In this document: piece by piece, positions 11,940 to 22,047 of the stretch
Layout of the letters: the number at the start of each line of letters is the position of its first letter
How positions within the stretch are numbered: position 1 is the stretch's first letter
Assembly: GCA_001247695.2 (NCBI GenBank)
Contig: LGRX02029119.1
Span: 1 to 62,114 of the forward strand
Direction of reading: 5' to 3'
Length of the DNA: 62,114 nucleotides
Source of the DNA: Cymbomonas tetramitiformis
Taxonomy: Eukaryota; Chlorophyta; Pyramimonadophyceae; Pyramimonadales; Pyramimonadaceae
Translations under genes and position numbers: made by a program
The notes under the pieces: generated by a model
Seen by the model: the letters and a program-made list of their open reading frames with translations, nothing else
Database searches by the model: none
Told to the model about the DNA's origin: nothing

Positions 11940-14900
11940 CTAAAGCGGGTCTTCAGTCTTGCGGAGGCGTAGATGTCGGAAAAGTTGTCGCAGCAGTGGC
12001 GCTGGTACAGGATATACGCTCGCGGATTGACCTGCCCCAGTCTGCTGTGGATGAGGTCCCAGCTGAGCAGTTTCTGGGTGAGCACCGGTTGCCCATCTAC
12101 ACGCACATGATGTTGAAGCGGTGCAGCGTAACAAGGGCGTGGGTGGTGCTGAGTTCGTCCATATGCAAGTGGGCTTCATGTACTGCGTACCGTACATGCA
12201 GTAGGTACACACCAGCGGGGGAGGAAGTTGGCGCATCATGGGGCGGAGCCGCAACGCGTTGGGGAAACGACCTCTGGGGTTTTCCATGAACCAGTGTTTC
12301 GGCTCCAGGTAGTCGATGATTTGCAATGTTCGTCGCACGATTTTGTCAGCTTGAGGAAGATCAGGGGGTCCTCCAGTGGTGCGCGCTTGACTGTACTGTC
12401 TACAAGGGGGGCTTGCCCAAACGACATCGAAGAATCCAGGCGGGTATTGCTTGTAGTCCCACTGTAAGATGTCCTGTACATGAGTGGGATGCCAGATGTG
12501 CTCGGAGTCGAGGGTCACCACTGAAGCGGTGGGGAAGCAATTTAGGAATTCTCTTTCCACTGAACCAGTGCCGTTGAAAAGTACAAGGATTCTGGGCGTG
12601 CGGGTTGCTTCTGTCTGAATCGCCAGTAGCTCCGTCACCAGTGCCAACGACCCATCTTCCGTGCGTTCTTTACGCTCCCATGGCAGAGGGGTATCATGTT
12701 CCATCTGTTCGAGCTGGTCCAGTTCATCGCAGGGGTTGGCGATGAGGTGGGCCAGTGTCATCCCAGCTTGAGCAGAGTGACGGCCACGTTGCTCACGTCG
12801 CCGGGTGGCTTCGTCGCGAACTTGTGCTTCCATGCGCAGCCTCGCTTGCTCGAATTCACGAAGTTGTTGAAGTGGGCCTCCACGTTCGAGTTTGTCACGG
12901 GTCCTCCATTGGTCGTGGGCTTTGGAGTAGCCTGTCCAGCGAACTTTCCATTCTTCCACCTCTTTTCCTCGTACAGACCGCACCCGACGTGCGAGGATGC
13001 GCTCAACGTGTGCTTCTTTCTGACCGTCCACTACCACCTCTTCAGGCACTGCTAGGTGATCGCGCGCGGCGAAAGCGTCTTGACCGCTGGTGTACGGCTT
13101 GAGGCGGTGTTGAGCGAACACGTCATGTATCCGCCAGTGAGGAGGGAGGCGTAGGCGGTAGGCTACTGGAGCGCCCCTGTCGGCCTCTGGCATGGCCATT
13201 TGCATATCGCTGAAGAAGCGTTCGGTCACAGGGACTGGTCCATGCCAGCGTTTGGTCAACTTCCTACAGATGGAGCGATCCATTACTTTCTCTGTAAGAT
13301 GTTTCGCTTCTATCCAGACCAGATCTCCAACAGCATACTCCCGCTGTCCGTGCCTGCGATCAAACTGCTCGCGCTGTCGTTGTTGAGCCAGCTCCAACCG
13401 CTGTCTGGCGTCCCGCAGCTGTGACGAAAATTTCGCGGCCACTTCGTGGGCGGTACCTACTCCCCCTGTTCGTCGTCCAGCGGTGGACTGCGCGGCCTCT
13501 AGGAAGAGGTCTAATAACTGCGATAGCGGCGAGAACCCAAATACCAGCTCAAATGGTGTGAAGCCAGTAGATTCACTTCTGGAGTCATTGATCGCGAACT
13601 CCACGTTAGTGGTGAACAAGTCCCAGTCCTCCACATTAGCGTCCACGAAGGACCTGAGCATGTCTTCAATGACTCTATTGCTGTGCTCCGGCTGCCCGTC
13701 GGACCGAGGGTTGTACGGCGTGGTGCGAGCCACTTTTACGCCCATTAGTCTCATAAGTTCTTGCCAAAAGGCATCCTGAAACCGCGGGTCGCGGTCAGAG
13801 ACAATTTTCATAGGCGCACCATGCAAGCGCCACACCGAATCAAAGTAGATCCTGGCCACCACGGCTGCAGAGCTGTCGCCGAAGTTCATCGGTATGACGT
13901 GGACCATCTTCGTCAGCTTGCACGCGAAGGCCACAAAAGCGTCATTGCCCCTCTCTGATACTGGTAAGCCGGTGACGAAGTCCACTGCGACATCTTGCCA
14001 CGGTCTATTCGGGATGCTGTGAGGATTTAGCAATCCATCTGGGTAAGTTCCTCGCGGCCTCACTGACTGGCACACCGCGCAGGATGCAACCCAGGTGCCC
14101 ACGTCCTCTGCAGCACCACGCCAATAAAAGCGTCGCAGCACTCTCTCCAGAGTCTTGTCTCTCCCAGTATGACCTGAGGACAATGACTCGTGAGCATGGC
14201 GAATCACTACCTCCCGAAGTGGAGAATCCTCCCCCAGCACCAACTGATATCTCCCTGCTGCAGTTCTCCAAACTACCTCACCCACCAGCCTGAAGTCCTG
14301 TAGGCACTGGTGTGGCGCTGCTTTCACCTTTTCTCGCAGCGAACGGAGTGATCCCTCTCGGGTGTACTCCGCCTTCAGCGCCCGCAGGAACTTCGAGTCT
14401 GACTGCTGGGAGATCGTGTCTCTGAAGTCCGCTGCCTCACCCGTTCTTATCACAGCGGGGGTCGTTCGTGGATGTCTCACGCGTGCCGGCTGCGGTTTGG
14501 CGGGAGGAGCGTGCACTATCAAGACAGGCCAGCGAAGATCGAAGGCCTTTCCATCTGGGTTCTCGAAGAACTGATTGGGCTCGCCCTTGTCATCGTGAGT
14601 AGGGACGACCTCCACGATCTGCATATTGGCCTTCCTGAATAGCTTACGCCACGCGGGGAGTTTGGACTGGTGATCTGGTAGGACGAAGACCGCAGAAGTG
14701 TTCTCCGGGTCCGCCTTCCATTCTGCGATGTACTTGTTCAGAATCGCCTCCACAGTAATGTGGTTGGAGTTGTATGGAGGGTTACACCAAACCCGAAGAC
14801 CCCTCCATTTCTCAGCGAGGCAGTCTGTCCAGAATCGATCCGCCTGTCTGTTGCGGCCGCCGAGGTCGCAGCAGGCGTCCACGTCGAAGGGTCCAAACTT

Positions 14901-15254
14901 CTCGATGTACTTCGAGGAGTACTCTGCGCGAACGCGCCAATTCTGCGAGTCTTCCGGGAGGCGATCTTGTCGCTTCCGTGGGGGAAGGGTCGAGGGTGGT
15001 ACTGACTGCTGGGGCACCTTCGGTGGGGGCGGTGAGCTCGCTGGCGCCTTTTCAATGGGTGCCGTTGAAGCATCAGCCCGTGGCGCAGGCGTTCGCGTCT
15101 TCAGTGACACCGACTGCGGGGGTGCTGGGGTCGTAGAAGCTTTTGCAGCCCGTGACATGCTCCTCGTTATCCTTATCTGAGGTGGAGCTCGGTCAGGGGG
15201 TTCGTGTGGAGTTTCTGTCGGCTTCGCACCTTTGGCTTCGGGCCAGTCAGGCAT
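11940..15254 (-). CDS. R1 Dam-like MTase + integrase + chromodomain + C5-cytosine MTase polyprotein
   Basis: This is an uninterrupted 1104-residue ORF. A Pro-rich N-terminus (1-100) is followed by a domain resembling phage N6-adenine methyltransferase (Dam, PF05869 type; about 100-215), with FGPFDVDACCD and VWCNPPYNSN (N158-Y161). The integrase follows: zinc-binding H...H...C392-x2-C395, then catalytic D425, D487 and E523 (D-x35-E, SDGQPEH). A chromodomain occupies about 735-795 (HVERILARR ... EWKVRWTGYSKAHDQW). The C-terminus (about 885-1104) is a C5-cytosine methyltransferase of phage/giant-virus style: LFNGTGS (N894), ASPPCRQYS with catalytic C951, MENPRGR (E991) and CMYGTQYMKPT. The ORF starts within the 3' end of the RT ORF, with an 82-base overlap and a relative shift of -1. 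It is either frameshifted from pol or separately initiated. All expected catalytic motifs are present. The DNA target is unknown. Confidence 0.88.
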   Translation of the reverse strand: MPDWPEAKGAKPTETPHEPPDRAPPQIRITRSMSRAAKASTTPAPPQSVSLKTRTPAPRADASTAPIEKAPASSPPPPKVPQQSVPPSTLPPRKRQDRLPEDSQNWRVRAEYSSKYIEKFGPFDVDACCDLGGRNRQADRFWTDCLAEKWRGLRVWCNPPYNSNHITVEAILNKYIAEWKADPENTSAVFVLPDHQSKLPAWRKLFRKANMQIVEVVPTHDDKGEPNQFFENPDGKAFDLRWPVLIVHAPPAKPQPARVRHPRTTPAVIRTGEAADFRDTISQQSDSKFLRALKAEYTREGSLRSLREKVKAAPHQCLQDFRLVGEVVWRTAAGRYQLVLGEDSPLREVVIRHAHESLSSGHTGRDKTLERVLRRFYWRGAAEDVGTWVASCAVCQSVRPRGTYPDGLLNPHSIPNRPWQDVAVDFVTGLPVSERGNDAFVAFACKLTKMVHVIPMNFGDSSAAVVARIYFDSVWRLHGAPMKIVSDRDPRFQDAFWQELMRLMGVKVARTTPYNPRSDGQPEHSNRVIEDMLRSFVDANVEDWDLFTTNVEFAINDSRSESTGFTPFELVFGFSPLSQLLDLFLEAAQSTAGRRTGGVGTAHEVAAKFSSQLRDARQRLELAQQRQREQFDRRHGQREYAVGDLVWIEAKHLTEKVMDRSICRKLTKRWHGPVPVTERFFSDMQMAMPEADRGAPVAYRLRLPPHWRIHDVFAQHRLKPYTSGQDAFAARDHLAVPEEVVVDGQKEAHVERILARRVRSVRGKEVEEWKVRWTGYSKAHDQWRTRDKLERGGPLQQLREFEQARLRMEAQVRDEATRRREQRGRHSAQAGMTLAHLIANPCDELDQLEQMEHDTPLPWERKERTEDGSLALVTELLAIQTEATRTPRILVLFNGTGSVEREFLNCFPTASVVTLDSEHIWHPTHVQDILQWDYKQYPPGFFDVVWASPPCRQYSQARTTGGPPDLPQADKIVRRTLQIIDYLEPKHWFMENPRGRFPNALRLRPMMRQLPPPLVCTYCMYGTQYMKPTCIWTNSAPPTPLLRCTASTSCACRWATGAHPETAQLGPHPQQTGAGQSASVYPVPAPLLRQLFRHLRLRKTEDPL

Positions 15255-18200
15255 GTCGAAGTCGAGGTCATCTCCCTTCGCCCCTTTATAGAGCTTCGGA
15301 TTGACGAGGGCGATGGTCTCCCCAGGCCCATGGCTTGCTCCGCCACGGAGAGGGTCTCCACTGCTGAAAGCCAGCAGTCAACTGTCTGGGCCCAGTGGGG
15401 ATGAGCTGCGGGTGGTGAGCTGGAGAAGTATTCAGACTCCAGCGTTGCCAGTGGGTCCTTCGGCAGGTCCGAGGTGGGGTCAATCACTCCTGCTTCCTTC
15501 AGCCCTTCACGAACGTCCTTGTCTTTGAAGTCAGGTCTTCTGGACAAGGCGTCTGGCACCAACAGTAGTGCCCCCTTGATGTACTCCATGCGCGGGACTC
15601 CCACCTCCACCAGATCCATGTACCAGCGTGCCTGCCGGCGGCTGAGCTCTCTGCCAGGTTCCATCAACCACTCAAGGGGGCGGTGATCGCCCTGGATGCG
15701 GAAGTTGGTAAAAATGAGGTAATGCCGCCAGGTGACGGTGGTACAGTGGTGCAGGGCGCCTAGTTCTCGCTCGCCAGTGTGGTAGTTCTGCTCAGCGGCT
15801 GAGAACTGGCGGCTCTCGTACGCTATCACGCGCAGGCCGAGACCATCTCCATTGTCTTGCATCAGTACTCCCCCAAGGGCGATGCCGCTGGCGTCCGTCT
15901 GCACCACAAAAGGTGCTGTACCGTCTGCAGCGCCCTTGATGTTGGGTAAGGCGAGTACTGGTGCTGAGGTGAGGGCCTTCTTCAGTTCCTCGAAGGCCCA
16001 CTGCTGCATGGGACCCCACTCCCAGGGCACGTCCGACTTGGTCAGCCGGGTAAGGGGTTGAGCGATCTCGGAGAAGCACTGAATGAATCTACGGTAATAC
16101 CCCGCCAGGCCCAGGAACTGCCTGACGTGGGTGACCGTTTCCAGCTCGGGCCAGTCCCTCACTGCAGCCACCTTGTCATGTTGGGGTCTGCAGCCATCCG
16201 CGGAGATGCAGTGACCAAGGAATCGCAAGGATTTCTTCAACAGTTGACACTTGGTCCTCTTGAGGAAGACGCCCTTCTCCCTGCACGTCAGGAGCAGCTG
16301 CTTGACGTGCTCGTAGTGCTCAGCGGCGGTGTTGCTGAAAACGACCACGTCATCAATGAAGATCCGGACAAAGGGAAGATGACCCAGAGCCCGCTGCATT
16401 CGTCGCTGATATTGAGATGGCGAGTTCTGCAGTCCTTGTGGCATGACCAACCACTCATATGACCCCATCTGGGTGGTGAAGGCAGTCTTCTCGACATCTC
16501 CTGGAGCCATCGGGACCTGCCAGAAGCCATCCACCGCGTCGAATGAGGAGAAGAACTTCGCACCCTGCATCTCGTCGAACATCATCTGGATGTCCGGAAG
16601 GGGGTACTTGTCCTTCACTGTCTGGCGATTGAGGAGCCGGTAATCGATCACCAGTCGCAGCTCCTTGGGGTTCCCTGGTTTGGGGACAATCAGGCAGGGA
16701 GCTGCGTAAGGACTGGACGAGGGTCGGATGTAGCCCTTGGACATCAAGGTCTCGACGCGCTCTCGAAGTTGGCGGAGTTCCTCTGCAGACTTCTTGTAGA
16801 TGCGCTGGCAGGGCGGCCCCTTCTTGCTCAGTTCAGGGTCCAGGTTAATGTTGGCCTCGTCTTGGGGATCATGTCTGAGACCATCGATGTTCGGCAGGGC
16901 AGTCGTCATCTTCTTCTCATACTCCGAACCCCAGAAGTCTTGGAACTTGAGGGTCCACTCGGGGTCCACTTCTGCGTCTTCAGTGTCCGCAGCAGGTTTG
17001 GCGTCCTCAGTGTCGACAGCCGTCGCTGCAAAGGCAGAAGTCGCATCGCCTTGGGATTTCTCGGCCATCATGAGCCAGGCGGGTTGTATCCCCGGGGCAT
17101 CGTTGCCACGCATCTTCCGCGTCTCCGCGTACACCAAGTACCTCTTCAACTGAGCGGGAGTCAGGAACACCTCGTCCACCAATCCCGCACAAGCCGTGCC
17201 CTTTGGAGACTTATCTCCGGGTGCCTTCCCAGGAGAGCAACCTGTGATGGTGACGCGATCTCCAATCTTGCCACCGCGGGATTTTCTGAGGAAGGACACA
17301 GAACCGTTCCCCTCATAGCCCAGAGTTACGGGGGAGTGACTGCGCAGCCATCTTCCGCCGAGGATAACGTCCACTTGTATGCCCAGAGGTAGAATCCGAA
17401 GGGCAAGGGCGTTCTCCGTGTAGGTGCCCGTGGTGGTGTGCGTGTTGAACTTGGCGTACGCGGTAGCGCCTGTGATCTTTACAGATCCATCCGCTAAGGT
17501 GACTCGCATCTCGGAACCAGCTCGTGTCGTGAGGCCACATCGTTTAGCACTCTGCTCCGAGATGAAGTTGTCAGAAGCTCCCGAGTCAATCAGCACCTTG
17601 ACCGTGTGCCCTCTGAGGGTTGCATAGAACACCAGTAGCAGCGGTCCTTCTTCATCATGCGCCGCTGCGAGGGTACCCTCAATGTCGGTCTTCCACTGAA
17701 CTCCCCCATCCGTGCGTATGCTTTTGCACTTGAGGTTGGGGAGAAGGTTGTCCGAGGCGTCGCGGCACTCCTTCGACGTTTGCCTACACGCGGCGTAGAA
17801 CTCCTCATCCAGCAAGTCGATATCTTCAGTCGGATGGCTGACGAGGTTGTCTGCGCTCGCTGTCAGCAGGGCGCCCGTTGAAGTGCATTCGCTCGGAGTG
17901 GGGCTGACATGAGTGGTGTCGCTGGCGGTGGGGCTCACATGAGTGGTGCCGCTGGTGGTAGGGCTCACATGAGTGGTGCCGCTGGTGGTAGGGCTTACAT
18001 GGGCGGTGCCGCTTGCTGTGAGGCTCACGTGGGTGGTGCCGCTCACTGTGGGGCTCACATGGGTACTAGTGGCGCTGTGGCTGAGGGGGTCCTCGTCATG
18101 CTGGGGGCTGCTGGTGGGGAAGTCGAGGGCGAGTTGGTGAGAGCTCCGGTGATCAGCTCCCGCCTCAGGGGTCCCAGCTGCCGCCATCTGCTGGGTGTAG

Positions 18201-19399
18201 TAGAGCGAATCAACCGAGGACTCCTCTTCCATCACCTCGGGGTCTTCAGCGATGGGGTGGCTGTCCAGACGGGGCAGCGCATCCTCTGCTTCGTGCGTCC
18301 TGACGGTGGTCATCTGCTGGGTGAAGCAAAGCGAGCTGGAAGTAGAGGTCTCCTCTGCCACTTTAGGAGAAGATCGTGCGCAGTCGGGTGGATCTTCAAG
18401 GTTTCCTCCCGGGGTAGTCGGCGCGTCAGCATGGAGCGAAGATGCCGTCTCTGGCGTGGGCTCGACCAGCGGGGACGACGGAGGGGATACTCCTAAGGGG
18501 CTGGGACCCAGCTTCCTCATCTTGTACTGGTGTACCGCGTGTAAACTGCACCATGCGCCAGGTAGGCCCACGTCTCCCGCTGTCCCGGGTATCGTGCCCA
18601 CTTCAGTGTCCAGGGTGCAGAGAGATGCCGAAGACCTCGCTGCTGCTCTTCGCACGCCCTCCTTTCCCCACAGTCTGTTGCCAGGGGAAGAGTCCGGACT
18701 CGAGGTGGCGATCGCCTCCAGCTGCTCGGCGGGCGACAACTCCCTCCAAGCCGCGTAGAGGTCGGAGGAACTGGCGCTAGGGGGCCCGAGGACTTGTTGG
18801 CGGCCGTCGTGCGAGAGGAGGTGCCACAATGCTATGCGCTGATGACCCTCCCTGCGATCTTGAGGTTCGCGGGCAATGCGTGCCCTCTCCGCCAGTTGGT
18901 TGGCGCGGTTCACGTGCTCCTCTGGCGTTCGGCTCCCAGAGCGTATGCGGCTGCGGCTGCGCTCCCACATCTTGTCCACCAGGGCCTTAGCAGCATCTGG
19001 GGATTTACGTAGGGCTCTGCGAACCTTTTGCATGGCGACCTCGAGAGGGAGGGAGTACAGTTCCCTCTTCCAATGCCACGCAGTTAGCCTCTTTCGCGGG
19101 TCTGCGAGATTGGACTGGTAATTGGGTAGTGGTAGAACAGCGTGCGGTTGGGGGTGAAGGTCACGGGGCCTTCCAAGGTTGCTGCCCATGATGGGGGGCC
19201 TGTGTCGGGGGACTCGCCGCCCCCTCCGACCCTCGATCCTTGCCTGTGTATAAGCAGGGCCATCATCGAGAGGTAGAGACGGCTCGTCGAAAGGGGCACT
19301 TTCTGCAAGGGGGTGGCTGGTCAAGTCATCCCTCGGAAGTGGCGGGGCACCAGCTGAGCGGTAGATGCGTCGCAAGCGGGTTCCAGAGGTGAAGGCCAC
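15173..19399 (-). CDS. pol: R1 protease-reverse transcriptase-RNase H
   Basis: The first ~600 of 1408 residues are low-complexity and Ser/Thr/Pro-rich, including about five 10-residue repeats (THVSPTTSG type) encoded by 30-bp units at 17901-18050. A retropepsin follows (LIDSGASDNF, D605; DVILGGRWL). RT has DYRLLNRQTVKDKYPLPDIQ and FIDD (D1016-D1017). RNase H has QTDASG (D1169), the glutamate in GERELGA, and DALSRR near the end. All catalytic residues that I can check are present. The long N-terminal extension ahead of the protease is unusual, and it may instead be the gag C-terminal region in another frame. The ORF overlaps the integrase ORF by 82 bases. Confidence 0.9.
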   Translation of the reverse strand: MAFTSGTRLRRIYRSAGAPPLPRDDLTSHPLAESAPFDEPSLPLDDGPAYTQARIEGRRGRRVPRHRPPIMGSNLGRPRDLHPQPHAVLPLPNYQSNLADPRKRLTAWHWKRELYSLPLEVAMQKVRRALRKSPDAAKALVDKMWERSRSRIRSGSRTPEEHVNRANQLAERARIAREPQDRREGHQRIALWHLLSHDGRQQVLGPPSASSSDLYAAWRELSPAEQLEAIATSSPDSSPGNRLWGKEGVRRAAARSSASLCTLDTEVGTIPGTAGDVGLPGAWCSLHAVHQYKMRKLGPSPLGVSPPSSPLVEPTPETASSLHADAPTTPGGNLEDPPDCARSSPKVAEETSTSSSLCFTQQMTTVRTHEAEDALPRLDSHPIAEDPEVMEEESSVDSLYYTQQMAAAGTPEAGADHRSSHQLALDFPTSSPQHDEDPLSHSATSTHVSPTVSGTTHVSLTASGTAHVSPTTSGTTHVSPTTSGTTHVSPTASDTTHVSPTPSECTSTGALLTASADNLVSHPTEDIDLLDEEFYAACRQTSKECRDASDNLLPNLKCKSIRTDGGVQWKTDIEGTLAAAHDEEGPLLLVFYATLRGHTVKVLIDSGASDNFISEQSAKRCGLTTRAGSEMRVTLADGSVKITGATAYAKFNTHTTTGTYTENALALRILPLGIQVDVILGGRWLRSHSPVTLGYEGNGSVSFLRKSRGGKIGDRVTITGCSPGKAPGDKSPKGTACAGLVDEVFLTPAQLKRYLVYAETRKMRGNDAPGIQPAWLMMAEKSQGDATSAFAATAVDTEDAKPAADTEDAEVDPEWTLKFQDFWGSEYEKKMTTALPNIDGLRHDPQDEANINLDPELSKKGPPCQRIYKKSAEELRQLRERVETLMSKGYIRPSSSPYAAPCLIVPKPGNPKELRLVIDYRLLNRQTVKDKYPLPDIQMMFDEMQGAKFFSSFDAVDGFWQVPMAPGDVEKTAFTTQMGSYEWLVMPQGLQNSPSQYQRRMQRALGHLPFVRIFIDDVVVFSNTAAEHYEHVKQLLLTCREKGVFLKRTKCQLLKKSLRFLGHCISADGCRPQHDKVAAVRDWPELETVTHVRQFLGLAGYYRRFIQCFSEIAQPLTRLTKSDVPWEWGPMQQWAFEELKKALTSAPVLALPNIKGAADGTAPFVVQTDASGIALGGVLMQDNGDGLGLRVIAYESRQFSAAEQNYHTGERELGALHHCTTVTWRHYLIFTNFRIQGDHRPLEWLMEPGRELSRRQARWYMDLVEVGVPRMEYIKGALLLVPDALSRRPDFKDKDVREGLKEAGVIDPTSDLPKDPLATLESEYFSSSPPAAHPHWAQTVDCWLSAVETLSVAEQAMGLGRPSPSSIRSSIKGRREMTSTSTCLTGPKPKVRSRQKLHTNPLTELHLR
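17901..18065 (-). repeat. 30-bp tandem repeat coding for THVSPTTSG decapeptides
   Basis: Five full units and a partial one, at 17901, 17931, 17961, 17991, 18021 and 18051, lie in frame within the R1 pol N-terminal extension. The sequence is Ser/Thr-rich and likely disordered. Confidence 0.8.
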
Positions 19400-19461
19400 G
19401 CTCTTGGGATGAGGTCGATGGCCCCAAGGATCTCTACGTCCTCGTGCGCGTCGGGGTCAGA

Positions 19462-19731
19462 GCATATATCTTCCAAAAGATTTTGCGGCCCGCAGTTGCA
19501 AATCTTTCAGGCCCGGTTTCGGCCAGCCCGGCCCGTCTCGAAAATTGCCCGCCGCAGGCGAATTTTTCCAATTTTAAGTATGGGAATATCATGAAAATCA
19601 AAAATTTCACGTAAATTTTTGAGATTTTCACTGTTCGTCTACGGCCCGCAGCCGGATCCAATCCCGGCCCGCTTTCGGCCCGGCGTGACACGCTACGGCC
19701 CCGGGCCGGCCCGCCACGGTAAGATATATGC
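19462..19731. repeat. GC-rich inverted-repeat element, copy 1 (between R1 gag and pol)
   Basis: The stretch is bounded by GCATATATCTT and its reverse complement. Internally it has GCCCGCCGCAGGCGAA followed by ATTTTAAGTATGG, and a CCCCGGGCCGGCCCG block close to the right end. The same blocks in the same order occur at 36567-36844 inside element R2, so this is a dispersed short element. It separates the R1 gag frame (ending 19858) from the pol frame (starting 19399). Confidence 0.65.
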
Positions 19732-19857
19732 CCTGGTCGGGGTTCCATTGGTTCTGACCGCTTCTCCAGGGCGGAGAGGGTCTGATCACCAGAGTGTGAC
19801 CTCACTTCCCCGAAGGGAAGGGTCGGGGACTGGTCGCCGGCCAGTCATTCGTCGTCC

Positions 19858-22047
19858 TCAACCGGGGGAAGGCCGTCGCCCTCCACAAGTTCGATGCCAG
19901 CGAGTGCCGCCAGAGTCTGGTAACTCTGCTCGTCCTCGCACGCTGGCAAGCGCCAAGACCTCCTCGGAGAACTCCTCTGGAACGCCGTCCACCTGGGAGA
20001 TGTCCTCCTGCTGTTCGATGGCCCAGACGGCGGCGGCCACGAATCCAGGAGAGTTTGCCAGTCGGGCAGGAGCGTTGGCTCTCCACTCCTTGAGCTTGGT
20101 CTCATCCGTGCAGTTGCGGACGATATGCTCCGCGGAGCCGCAGGCGAAACACCGGCGAACCTTCGGTGCATCAGGGCGGGAGAGACCAGGTGGTGGTGGT
20201 AACGGGGTAACTGCCGCGGCAGCGGCAGTGGTGGGCCCGTTCTCTAGCATGGCGAGTGCTGGGCGGTTCGAGGAGGGGGTGCGTCTGAAGAAGGGGGTAC
20301 GAGGAGATGGATTCGCGAAAGAGACAGTTCGGGGAGGACGGTCTTGAGTGCGCCTCTGAGCTGCCTCCGTGTCGATGTCGTTCTCCACCTCCTCAGCGAC
20401 CTCCCGTATCTTCAACAGGGCGTTGTGGGTGCCCGGGATGTCGTCAGAAGCAGCCTTCCTTTCCCACTCCTCTGGCTTGGAGACATCCAGGTGGATGGCT
20501 CTTAGGCGCCGCATCACCTTGGGCGCGTACTTCAGCCCTCGACGGTACGTGGAGAGCATGGACAGGTTGGACATCTCCACGCAGTTGGGGACCCTGCCAG
20601 CCAGAAAGTTGACCGAAGCCATGCGGGTCTCCAACCGCGAAAAGTACTCCGCCGCGGTCTCGTTCAACGCCTGCTTCAGTGCAATAGCCTCGCCGTGCGC
20701 GTTCTCCAAGTAGCCCTGTGTCAGGGAGCACACCGCCAGGTCGCTGAAGAACACGTCCAACTCCACGTAGCGCTGGTGCCAGGCCTGGTCGGACCCGAAG
20801 GTCCCCGCCGCACGCTCTAAGAACCTCTTCTGCTGGTCTTATAGGGTGTGCTCATTGAGGCTCCAGAGGAGGCTCGACACGCTCGCCTGGTACTCCGATA
20901 CAGAAGGCGTACAGCTGGGAGTGGTCAGCGCCTCGATCACGATGGCCTCCTTGAAGATCTTCCGCACAAGGTTGGAGTAGTGCTCCAATTGCGCCAGTAA
21001 GCCATCCTTGTCGGCCGATTTGGTGTCGGCCGCGGAGCGGGGGAATCTAGTCACACCCCTGATCAGCTTCAGCACCATCTCCTTGGTCTTGTGCTCCAGG
21101 CGGACCTCGTCCGAAGATGCTCGCAGATTAGTGCCCTGCGGCAGTCGGATGATGCCTGGTACAAAGGGGGCGGCGCTGGGAGAAAGGACGGGATTCGCGG
21201 AGGCGTCGGAGTGGGGGAAGCGGGCTGAAGGTGGTGGTCCTGGAGCATGCGCGGGTGGGAGCGCAGGCGCGGGATTTGTGGGGACTGCGGTTGAGGTAGG
21301 CGGTAATGCGGAGGTTCTTGACGGCCCAGGAATAGGCGGTGGTGCGGGTGTTGATGATGGAGCGGGGAGCGGGAGAGGCGTGTGGAAGGGCATGGGGGTG
21401 GGTGGTTGCGCGGCCACCACGCTCATATTTCGGTACCAGTCGGAGTTGCTGACTTCGGACCACGCAGCGAGCCCGTCCTGGTCGAAGTGCAGCATCTCGG
21501 ACTCCCGCGCAGTGGCAGGTATCCACTCCCACACCGGCTGTCCCATACTCGTAGATCGCACATTAGCTGCGGCTGGGTCCCCCATGGCCATGTCCATAAT
21601 CTCGCGGTCGACCATGAGTACCCAGGTCTCCCCGCGAGGGTTGGTAAGGAGCAGCGGTGTGTGATGAAGACGACCTCCCATGCGTGCATAAGCTGTCAGC
21701 GGAGCTCCCAGCAGATGCATGATTGTGAAGAGGATGGTGTCGCCCTGTACTCCAGCCCTGCGGCGTTCGTCTCGTGGTAAAGAGACAGCCGCCGCGCCTC
21801 GCACCCCCGCTGACTGATGTACCCACAGTGACCCACCGTCGTGGGTGATGAAGAGGGCCCGGACCTCTGGATACTGAGGGTAAGAGGGACCGGGTCCTCG
21901 GTCGGGATCACCAGAAGGGTCTGGGGGTGGATCATCAGGGGGACCTGGGGGCGAGTTCCTGGGGCTGGGGACTCTGCGCTCTGAATCAGGGTCACCACCG
22001 CCATGTACCACTGACTCCATCGATTGTCGTCGGCGAGCCACCATCAT
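19858..22047 (-). pseudogene. gag: R1 gag (capsid + zinc knuckle) with an in-frame TAA
   Basis: One frame runs from ATG at 22047 to a stop at 19858, interrupted once by TAA at 20841-20839. Upstream of the stop is a Pro-rich region. The frame on both sides of the stop (ending NEHTL, resuming DQQKRFLERAAGTFG) reads as one capsid domain, with WHQRYVELDVFFSDL and ETAAEYFSRLETRM. Near the C-terminus is a canonical CCHC knuckle, CFACGSAEHIVRNC. The stop could be an inactivating substitution or, less likely, a readthrough site. The ATG at 22047 overlaps the TGA of the frame upstream (ATGA). Given the damage upstream I treat that as chance. Confidence 0.8.

Noticed and set aside
12696..13102. Plus-strand ORFs across 11.8-23.9 kb
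   Set aside because: They are antisense shadows of the R1 coding frames, with no motifs of their own.
22044..22047. ATGA stop-start overlap as termination-reinitiation signal in R1
   Set aside because: The upstream frame is a shifted product of a broken gag region, so the overlap is probably chance.
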